A program made the translations under genes and the position numbers. 6,188 nucleotides of DNA from CAZLLV01 sp964560325 (lineage in GTDB: Bacteria > Acidobacteriota > Thermoanaerobaculia > Multivoradales > DATKCC01). Below, one piece after another: positions 1 to 5,001 of this stretch. Within the stretch, counting starts at the first letter, position 1. Each line of letters opens with the position of its first letter. Location: positions 1 through 6,188 of the forward strand of contig CAZLLV010000556.1 in assembly GCA_964560325.1 (NCBI GenBank), written 5' to 3'. Under the pieces are notes generated by a model. That model ran no database searches, was not told the origin of the DNA, and saw only the letters and a list, made by a program, of their open reading frames with translations.

Positions 1-1122
1 CCCGAGGACCCCGCGGCGCCGGCGCCCGACGGCTACGAGCTCGAGGTGGCGGCCGACGCCGGCTTCGCCACCGCCCGCGCCGCCGGCCCGGAGCCGCCGG
101 AAGCGCCCGGCCTCGATCTCCCGGACGGCCGTCCCGAGGCGCGCTACTACCGGGTGCGGGGCTTCGTCCTCCCGGAGGGCGAGGAAGGGGAGAGGCTCCA
201 CGGCCCCTGGTCGAACACGACGCGGGTGCCGGGGAGCGAGCGCGACGACTGGGTGGAAGCGGGCGAGGCCGCCTTCGAGCCGGCGGCGCTCCTGGCCGTC
301 CACCGGGCGCTCCTGCGCCTGGCGTCGGCCCGCGGCGACCTGTTGGCGCTCCTCTCGCTGCCGCGCCACTACCGGACCGGCGACGCCCTCGACCACCGGG
401 CGGCGCTCACCCCCGGCGGCGATCCGGGATCGGTGGCCGGCGGCGTGCCGCCCCTAACCCTGGGCGAGACGGCGGTCCTCGGCTTCGGCGCCCTCTACCA
501 CCCCTGGCCGATCACCCGGGGCGGCGAGGACGGCCGGGCCTTGCGCCTCCAGCCGCCCGACGGCGCCGCGGCCGGCTCCCTGGCGGGGTTCGCCCTCGGC
601 CCCGGCGCCTGGCGGGCGCCCGCCAACCGGCCCCTCGCCGGCGTCCTGGCCCTCGAACCGCCTCTCGGGCGCGAGGGGTGGGCGCGGCTGGCGGCGGCCG
701 GGATCAATACCCTGGTGCGCGACCCCCGGGGGTTCTTGCTCCTCTCCGCCGACACCCTGAGCGCCGACGAGAGCGTGCGGCCGATCTCGGTGCGGCGGCT
801 CCTGATCCTGCTCCGGCGCCTCGCACTCGCCGAGGGCGAGACCTTCGTCTTCGAGCCCAACGACCCGTTCCTGGCCGAGCTGGTCCAGGACCGCTTCGAC
901 ACGGTGCTCGGCGACCTCTACCGCCGCGGCGCCTTCGCCGGCGCCACCCCGGAAGCCGGCTTCCGGGTGATCACCGACGCCTCGGTCAACCCGCCCGGGT
1001 CCCTCGACCGGGGGCGCTTCGTCACCGAGCTGCGGGTGGCGCCGGCCCGCGCCCTCGCTTTCCTCACCGTGCGCCTGATCGGAGGCGGCCCGGAGCGGCT
1101 CGTCGTCCAGGAGGTGGCCTGA
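1..1122 (+). CDS. Tail sheath protein, C-terminal part (5' end outside window)
   Basis: This is the contractile outer sheath subunit of a phage-tail-like injection particle; sheath subunits stack around the inner tube and shorten to drive it into a target. The frame is open from base 1, so the true start lies upstream; 373 residues are visible. Sheath hallmarks are, in order: LLAVHRALLRLASARGDLLA near residues 95-114, ALYHPW near 165, the WRAPANRPLAGVLALEPPL block starting at residue 204, GINTLVRDPRGF at 234, SVRRLL near 263, FEPNDPFL at 284, GATPEAGF at 314, and the terminal strand FVTELRVAPARALAFLTVRL at 340. The last blocks form the conserved sheath C-terminal domain whose final strand links neighbouring subunits. 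The visible N-terminal part is not a close match to a minimal sheath core and may be an insertion, as in the larger sheath paralogues of eCIS loci. The next gene starts 3 bases after the stop. The sheath assignment is firm; the paralogue (Afp2, 3 or 4 type) cannot be told. Confidence 0.88.
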   Translation, partial: PEDPAAPAPDGYELEVAADAGFATARAAGPEPPEAPGLDLPDGRPEARYYRVRGFVLPEGEEGERLHGPWSNTTRVPGSERDDWVEAGEAAFEPAALLAVHRALLRLASARGDLLALLSLPRHYRTGDALDHRAALTPGGDPGSVAGGVPPLTLGETAVLGFGALYHPWPITRGGEDGRALRLQPPDGAAAGSLAGFALGPGAWRAPANRPLAGVLALEPPLGREGWARLAAAGINTLVRDPRGFLLLSADTLSADESVRPISVRRLLILLRRLALAEGETFVFEPNDPFLAELVQDRFDTVLGDLYRRGAFAGATPEAGFRVITDASVNPPGSLDRGRFVTELRVAPARALAFLTVRLIGGGPERLVVQEVA

Positions 1123-1125
1123 GCC

Positions 1126-1635
1126 ATGCCCGAGGACTTCGAGTACCCGTTCACCACCTTCAACTTCCGGATCGCGATCCAGGTCGCCGGCCTCACCCGC
1201 AAGCCGCTGTGCGCCGCCGAGTTCTCCGAGTGCGATGGCCTGGAGGTGAGCCTCGAGCCGAAGACCTTCCGCGAGGGGGGCAACAACCTGCGGCCGATCC
1301 ACCTGGTGGGGCCGGTGAGCTACGGCCAGCTCACCCTCAAGCGGGGCATGACCCACGACTTCGGCCTCTGGGAGTGGTTCGAGGCGGTGCAGGCGCCGGG
1401 CGGCAGCGGTGTGCGCGCCTCCGGCCGGGTCTCGATCATGCCGGCGAACCCGAAGGCCGACCCCAAGGAGGCGAGCGTCGCCTTCCAGCTCTCCGGCTGC
1501 CTGCCGGTCAAGCTCAAGATGCCGGGGCTGAACGCCAAGGACGGCGGCATCGCCGTCGAGGAGCTCCAGGTCGCCTACGAGACGCTGAGCCGGGTCAAGC
1601 CGGCCGCCGGGAGCGGCGGGGGAGGTGCGGCGTGA
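1126..1635 (+). CDS. Inner tail tube protein, T4 gp19-like
   Basis: This is the subunit of the rigid inner tube that runs inside the sheath and is expelled on contraction (phage T4 gp19 / Hcp-like fold; Afp1/Afp5 counterpart). The 169-residue length is usual for the family. Visible family signatures are the N-terminal FNFRIAI strand, EFSECDGLEVSLE (about residues 28-40), FREGGNN at 48-54, and LKRGMT at 71-76 followed by LWEWF with Trp82 and Trp84. The C-terminus ends in a short Gly-rich tail (GSGGGGAA). The ATG follows the sheath stop by 3 bases and is preceded by AGGAGGTG (1109-1116), a strong ribosome binding site inside the end of the sheath gene. Its stop overlaps the next GTG start. It could be the main tube or the Afp5/Pvc5-type tube initiator next to the baseplate; being directly followed by the Afp7-like gene slightly favours the latter unless the locus has only one tube gene. 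Confidence 0.93.
   Translation: MPEDFEYPFTTFNFRIAIQVAGLTRKPLCAAEFSECDGLEVSLEPKTFREGGNNLRPIHLVGPVSYGQLTLKRGMTHDFGLWEWFEAVQAPGGSGVRASGRVSIMPANPKADPKEASVAFQLSGCLPVKLKMPGLNAKDGGIAVEELQVAYETLSRVKPAAGSGGGGAA
1621..1625 (+). promoter_or_regulatory. Ribosome binding site for the LysM/CIS_tube gene
   Basis: GGAGG lies 6 bases before the GTG at 1632. This spacing, and the loss of sheath/tube-type sequence upstream in the same frame, decide the start: the frame is open much further upstream, but only as an out-of-frame shadow of the tube and sheath genes. The GTG overlaps the tube stop as GTGA (1632-1635), so translation is probably coupled. Confidence 0.75.
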
Positions 1636-2852
1636 CCCCGACCAAGCTGGTCAAGGCGATCCTCCAGGAGATCTCCTGGGACGACAAGGGGAACCCCACC
1701 GACGGCCAGGAGATCGTGCCGGTGCAGTTCAACCCGGACTCCTTGAAGGTCTCCTTCTCCAACCAGAACGCGAGCGGCGACCAGCGCGGTGCTTCGGCGA
1801 TCCAGTTCGTCGGCACCGGCACCACCAAGCTCTCATTCGACCTCTGGTTCGACGTCACCAATCCGGAGCACGTGCTGGTCGACAAGGCGGAGCACACCCT
1901 GGTGCGGGAGTCGGAGGACCAGGCCCCGAAGGGCACCGCGCCGCCGGCCGACGTGCGCGAGCTCACCGGGAAGGTCGTCCACTTCATCACTCCCGACACG
2001 AAGAACAACAAGGGGACCGCCAAGGACCCGAAGTACATCCCGCCCGGCCTGCGCTTCCTCTGGGGGAGCTTCGTGTTCGAGGGCGTCGTCGACTCGATCA
2101 ACGAGAGCCTGGAGTTCTTCTCTCCCGAGGGCCGCCCCCTGCGCGCCAAGGTCTCGATCTCGATGACCAAGCAGGAGATCTTCTTCAAGATCCAGGAGAA
2201 GGGCGTCGCCCCCGCTCCCCCCCATCAGGCCAAGGAAGGCGACACGGTGGCAGACCTCAAGGGCAACAGCTCCGGCAATCCCGAGGGCTGGCAGGACATG
2301 GCCGCCGCCAACGGCGTCGAGAACCCCCGGCTGCTCGAGCCCGGCTCCTTGATCGACACCAGCGCCGGGATCTCGGGCGGCCTCTCCGGCGGGCTCGGCG
2401 CGGGTGTGGGCGGCGGGCTCTCGGCCGGCGTCTCCGGCGGCATCGGAGGCTCGGCCGGCGTCGGCGGCGGGCTGTCCGCGGGGGCCGGCGTGGGGGCCGG
2501 GTTCGGGGCCGGCGTAGGGGCCGGAGCGTCCCTGGGCGGCGGCTTGCGGGCCGGCGTGGCGGGCGGCGCCGGAGCCGGCGTCGGAGCCGGGGCCGGCATC
2601 GGCGGCGGGATCTCCGGGGGAATCGGCGGTGGGATCGGGGGCGGGCTGGGCGCCGGCCTCGGCGGTGGCATCTCCGGAGGGATCGGAGGCGGGATCTCGG
2701 GCGGCCTGGGCGGCGGCCTGTCCGGCGGGGTGGGCGGGAGCCTGGGCGGTGGACTGTCGGGCGGCCTCGGCGGGAGCGCGAGCTTCGGCGGCGCCGCCGC
2801 CAGCGCCAGCGCCAAGGCCAGCGCCTCCTTCGACGCGAGCTTGAAGCGATGA
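1632..2852 (+). CDS. CIS_tube/LysM protein (Afp7-like) with glycine-repeat tail
   Basis: This is the tube-to-baseplate adaptor of contractile injection systems, in the Afp7/Pvc7 position (known family role: a ring between the inner tube and the central spike). The 406-residue protein starts at a GTG read as Met. Residues 1 to about 195 form the tube-like domain, with the family motif VQFNPDSLKVSF starting at 31, LSFDLWFDV near 68-76 and LRFLWGSFVFEG around 140-151. Residues 200 to about 244 are a LysM-like domain (AKEGDTVADLKG ... NPRLLEPGSLIDTS), seen in this family as a structural module rather than proof of peptidoglycan binding. Residues 247-382 are an uninterrupted Gly/Ala/Ser/aliphatic tetrapeptide repeat with one charged residue (an Arg), and 383-406 are an Ala/Ser-rich end finishing in KR. 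A tube plus LysM protein is about 220-250 residues, so the tail adds roughly 160. Similar low-complexity tails exist on some eCIS LysM proteins as far as I recall; their function is not known to me. Confidence 0.9.
   Translation: MTPTKLVKAILQEISWDDKGNPTDGQEIVPVQFNPDSLKVSFSNQNASGDQRGASAIQFVGTGTTKLSFDLWFDVTNPEHVLVDKAEHTLVRESEDQAPKGTAPPADVRELTGKVVHFITPDTKNNKGTAKDPKYIPPGLRFLWGSFVFEGVVDSINESLEFFSPEGRPLRAKVSISMTKQEIFFKIQEKGVAPAPPHQAKEGDTVADLKGNSSGNPEGWQDMAAANGVENPRLLEPGSLIDTSAGISGGLSGGLGAGVGGGLSAGVSGGIGGSAGVGGGLSAGAGVGAGFGAGVGAGASLGGGLRAGVAGGAGAGVGAGAGIGGGISGGIGGGIGGGLGAGLGGGISGGIGGGISGGLGGGLSGGVGGSLGGGLSGGLGGSASFGGAAASASAKASASFDASLKR
2370..2777 (+). repeat. Glycine-rich tetrapeptide repeat region in the LysM protein
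   Basis: In the reading frame this stretch encodes residues 247-382 as 32 tetrapeptides of the form aliphatic-x-[G/A]-[G/S], for example ISGG, LGAG, VGGG. Four of them are preceded by an extra Ala-Gly or Ala-Ser dipeptide. Position 1 is Ile, Leu or Val, with single Phe and Ala exceptions; position 4 is Gly in 29 of 32 and Ser in the rest. The only charged residue is one Arg in an LRAG unit. Gly codons are mixed (GGC, GGG, GGA, GGT), so this is not a simple DNA microsatellite. The reverse strand reads as a long Pro-rich open frame, which is a by-product of the composition. Confidence 0.9.
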
Positions 2853-2884
2853 CCGATCGATCGAGAACAGGAGAGAGGTGACCG

Positions 2885-3070
2885 ATGAGCGTGGTGATCG
2901 ACGAGTTCGAGGTGGTGGTGGACGGCCCGCCGCCGGCGCCCTCCGGCGAGGGAGGAGCGGACGCTCCGCAGCCGCCGGCGCAGCCGCCGTCCGCCGGCCT
3001 CGATCCCGAGGACGTGCGCTTCCTGGTCGACCGGCGCGAGCACCGGGCGGCCCGACTCTTCGCCCACTGA
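2885..3070 (+). CDS. Small eCIS-associated protein, possibly Afp6-like
   Basis: This 61-residue protein has no recognised enzyme or membrane segment. It has three parts: an N-terminal strand-like segment (SVVIDEFEVVVDG, residues 2-14), a Pro/Ala/Gly-rich linker (about 15-37), and a charged, probably helical end (LDPEDVRFLVDRREHRAARL, about 39-58). Support for a real gene is the strong AGGAGAGAGG ribosome binding site (2869-2878), 6 bases before the ATG, and its position between two structural genes of the same operon with gaps of 32 and 19 bases. Afp and PVC loci also carry a gene for a protein of about this size (afp6/pvc6) next to the LysM gene; calling this the counterpart is an inference from size and place, not from sequence. 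The form suggests a small strap or adaptor at the baseplate. An overlapping 71-codon frame at 2878 is a shadow with random-looking Arg/Gly content. Confidence 0.7.
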   Translation: MSVVIDEFEVVVDGPPPAPSGEGGADAPQPPAQPPSAGLDPEDVRFLVDRREHRAARLFAH

Positions 3071-3089
3071 CGAATCGACCCGACGCGCC

Positions 3090-4178
3090 ATGACCGAACG
3101 CAGCGCCACCCCCGGCTTCCGCTCTTCCCGCCCCCACCTGGCGGTGGACGGCCAGGCGGTGCCCGGCCTGGCCGACGGCCTCCTCTCCCTGTCGGTGGAG
3201 GAGACCACCGCCGGCCTCTTCTCGTGCGCCGCGACGTTCGGCAACTGGGGCACCGGGCCCGACGGGGTCGGCTTCCTCTACTTCGATGGCCGCGTGTTCG
3301 ACTTCGGCCGCTCGCTGACCGTCGACATGGGGACCGGCGAAACCCTGGCGCCGGTCTTCGAGGGACGGATCACCGCCCTCGAGGGGCGCTACCCGCGCCA
3401 GCAGCCGCCGCAGCTCGAGGTGCTGGCCGAGGACCGCTGCCAGGACCTCCGCATGGCGCGCCGCACCCGGACCTTCGAGGACGTGAGCGACGAGGACGTC
3501 TTCACCACCGTCGCCGGCGATCACGGCCTGACGCCGGAGATCGACGTCGACGGCCCGACCCACCGCACCCTCGCCCAGGTCAACCAGAGCGACCTCGCCT
3601 TCCTGCGCGAGCGCGCCCGGGCGATCGACGCCGAGGTCTGGGTCGAGGGGGCGAAGCTCTTCGCCCAGGCGCGGGCCCGGCGCAAGGCCGCGGCCTCCGT
3701 GACCCTGACCTACGGCCAGGAGCTCCGCGAGATCGTCGCCAGCGCCGACCTCGCCCACCAGCGCACCCGCCTGGCGGTGGGGGGCTGGGACGTGGCGGCC
3801 AAGGAGGCGATCGAGGAGGAGATCGGCGAGGAGGAGATCACCGGCGAGCTGGGCGGCGGCCTGTCCGGCAGCACGGTTCTCTCCCGCAGCTTCGGCGAGC
3901 GCGCCGAGCGCATCGTCCACAGCGTGCCGCTGACCGGCGAGGAGGCGCGCGCCGAGGCCGGCGCCTGCTACCGTGCCGCCGCCCGCCGCTTCCTGACCGC
4001 CGAGGGGATCGCCGAGGGGGACGGCCGGATCAAGGTCGCCACCCACGTCACCCTCCAGGGGCTCGGACCGCTCTTCAACGGCCCCTGGTACGTCTGTGCC
4101 GTCCGCCACACCTTCGACCACCGGTCAGGCTTCCGGACCCGCTTCTCCTGCGAGCGGCCGGGGCTGGGAGCGAGCTGA
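3090..4178 (+). CDS. Baseplate hub protein, gp27-like / phage late control D family
   Basis: This is the N-terminal half of a VgrG/Afp8-type spike as a separate gene: a hub ring (T4 gp27, P2 gpD, Afp8 N-terminus) that adapts the sixfold tube to the threefold spike. The protein is 362 residues. Family features are the opening strand HLAVDGQAVPGLADGLLSLSVEET, the strand FEGRITALEGRYPR, LEVLAEDRCQDLRMARRTRTF, the NQSDLAFLRERARAIDAEVWVEG block that is very typical of gp27/VgrG proteins, GGWDVAAKEAI around Trp233, and the C-terminal FNGPWYVCAVRHTFDHRSG and RTRFSCERPG strands from residue 329. An acidic run, EEEIGEEE, sits at 242-249. No clear Shine-Dalgarno site precedes the ATG, and no better in-frame start is seen. 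The stop shares a base with the next start (TGATG), pointing to coupled synthesis with its spike partner. Confidence 0.9.
   Translation: MTERSATPGFRSSRPHLAVDGQAVPGLADGLLSLSVEETTAGLFSCAATFGNWGTGPDGVGFLYFDGRVFDFGRSLTVDMGTGETLAPVFEGRITALEGRYPRQQPPQLEVLAEDRCQDLRMARRTRTFEDVSDEDVFTTVAGDHGLTPEIDVDGPTHRTLAQVNQSDLAFLRERARAIDAEVWVEGAKLFAQARARRKAAASVTLTYGQELREIVASADLAHQRTRLAVGGWDVAAKEAIEEEIGEEEITGELGGGLSGSTVLSRSFGERAERIVHSVPLTGEEARAEAGACYRAAARRFLTAEGIAEGDGRIKVATHVTLQGLGPLFNGPWYVCAVRHTFDHRSGFRTRFSCERPGLGAS
4166..4170 (+). promoter_or_regulatory. Ribosome binding site for the gp5-like spike gene
   Basis: GGGAG lies 7 bases before the ATG at 4178. It sits within the last codons of the hub gene, and the start codon overlaps the hub stop by one base (TGATG). 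This fixes the start and suggests stop-start translational coupling, which would help make hub and spike subunits in equal amounts. Confidence 0.65.
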
Positions 4179-4894
4179 TGCTCGACTCGACCCTCCTCGA
4201 CCAGCTCGCCGCGGCGCGCGCCCCGCGTGGCTACGGCGGCCTGTTCTACGGCGTCTACCCGGCGCTGGTCGCCGACGTGGTCGATCCGGACAACCAGGGC
4301 CGGGTGCGGGTGCGGCTGCCCTGGTCGCCCGACCCCGCCGGTAAGTCGTACGAGGCGTGGGCGCGGCTCGCCACGATGATGGCCGGCGCCGACCGGGGGA
4401 GCTGGTTCGTGCCCGACGTGGGCGACGAGGTGCTGGTCGCCTTCGAGGGCGGCGAGCCGCGGCGGCCGTACGTGGTCGGCGCCCTATGGAACGGCAAGGA
4501 CGCGCCCCCCGAGCCGATGGACGGCGCCGGGCGCAACGAGAAGAAGGTCCTGCGGTCGCGGAACGGCGTGAAGGTGACCCTCGACGACGCCGACGGCCGC
4601 GAGCGCCTGGTGCTCGAGACCCCCGGCGGCCAGAAGGTCACCCTGGAGGACGGCCCGGGGCGGATCGAGGTGGTCGATTCGAACGGCAACTCGATCGAGC
4701 TCGCGGCCGCCGGGATCACCGTCAACGCCGCCTCCAAGCTCACCGTCCAGGCCGCCCAGGTCGAGGTCACCGCCGGCATGGTGACGGTCAACGCCGGGAT
4801 GTCGAAGTTCTCCGGCGTGGTCCAGGCCGACACCGTGATCACCAACTCCGTCGTCTCCGCCTCCTACACCCCCGGCGCGGGAAACATCTGGTGA
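4178..4894 (+). CDS. Central spike, phage baseplate assembly protein V / gp5-like
   Basis: This is the C-terminal half of a VgrG/Afp8-type spike: an OB-fold domain followed by a trimeric beta-helix needle that pierces the target membrane and normally carries a PAAR tip. The protein is 238 residues. The OB-fold (roughly residues 22-108) shows YPALVADVVDPDNQGRVRVR ending near 46, the baseplate-V motif GSWFVPDVGDEVLVAFEGG starting at 74, and YVVGALWNGKDAPP with Trp104. From about residue 120 the sequence becomes short valine/threonine strands with glycine or asparagine turns (VTLDDADG, LVLETPGGQKVTLED, GRIEVVDSNGNSIEL, then GITVNAASKLTVQAAQVEV), the look of a triple-stranded beta-helix. It ends in SASYTPGAGNIW. 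No lysozyme domain or effector extension is present. A PAAR gene, expected to cap it, is not seen within the window. Confidence 0.92.
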   Translation: MLDSTLLDQLAAARAPRGYGGLFYGVYPALVADVVDPDNQGRVRVRLPWSPDPAGKSYEAWARLATMMAGADRGSWFVPDVGDEVLVAFEGGEPRRPYVVGALWNGKDAPPEPMDGAGRNEKKVLRSRNGVKVTLDDADGRERLVLETPGGQKVTLEDGPGRIEVVDSNGNSIELAAAGITVNAASKLTVQAAQVEVTAGMVTVNAGMSKFSGVVQADTVITNSVVSASYTPGAGNIW

Positions 4895-4946
4895 AAGGCC
4901 ATGGACATGAATAGAGCTCGATACTCGAACGCGGTGGGCGGGGGCG

Positions 4947-4976
4947 TCCCTTTCCCCCCGGAGGGTGGGAGAGGGA
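4947..4976. repeat. Inverted repeat / hairpin in the spacer
   Basis: Bases 4947-4956 (TCCCTTTCCC) pair with 4967-4976 (GGGAGAGGGA) as ten pairs with one G-T wobble. The inner CCC (4957-4959) pairs with GGG (4963-4965) across a GGA loop, leaving T4966 bulged. The stem is about 13 pairs. There is no T-run on either side, so it does not look like a standard intrinsic terminator; an mRNA-stabilising or attenuating hairpin, or a mobile palindromic repeat, are alternatives. Confidence 0.6.
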
Positions 4977-4986
4977 TCGAGGGAGA

Positions 4987-4994
4987 GGGGGGAG
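4987..4994 (+). promoter_or_regulatory. Ribosome binding site for the unrecognised downstream gene
   Basis: GGGGGGAG lies 7 bases before the ATG at 5002. It decides the start of the next gene, because the same frame has no other well-placed start nearby. It sits at the end of the purine-rich spacer, so the spacer itself supplies the signal. Confidence 0.6.
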
Positions 4995-5001
4995 ATCCGA
5001 T

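Larger units (their letters stand above)
4895..5001 (+). other. 107-base spacer with G/C hairpin and purine-rich run, possible dispersed repeat
   Basis: This is the only sizeable gap in the operon. It starts with a relatively AT-rich piece (4895-4930), then a strong inverted repeat, then a G/A-rich stretch ending in the ribosome binding site for the next gene. It also holds a 34-codon frame (ATG 4901 to TGA 5003-5005) whose stop overlaps the downstream ATG as ATGA. The frame's Gly/Pro-rich translation looks like repeat sequence rather than a protein, so it is not called as a gene. No -35/-10 promoter could be recognised with confidence. Confidence 0.5.

Noticed and set aside
2370..2777. CRISPR array or DNA minisatellite in the repetitive glycine region
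   Set aside because: There are no fixed-length direct repeats with unique spacers; the periodicity is at the amino-acid level with mixed synonymous codons inside an intact frame.
1625..2881. Plus-strand Arg-rich frame overlapping the LysM gene
   Set aside because: Its translation is almost all Arg/Gly/Pro with no domain, the expected shadow of a GC-rich gene read in another frame.
2225..3253. Minus-strand frame with a long Pro-rich repeat
   Set aside because: The Pro repeats are the reverse complement of the Gly codons in the LysM tail, so the pattern is a mirror of the real gene.
1833..4121. Very long open frame on the minus strand (762 codons) spanning the LysM, small and hub genes
   Set aside because: It lies antisense to three well-supported genes, has a composition typical of GC-rich shadow frames (Gly/Ala/Arg/Glu blocks), and shows no recognisable domain.
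4947..4976. Intrinsic terminator ending the structural operon
   Set aside because: The hairpin is strong but no T-run follows it on either strand, and a same-strand gene with a good ribosome binding site starts 25 bases later.
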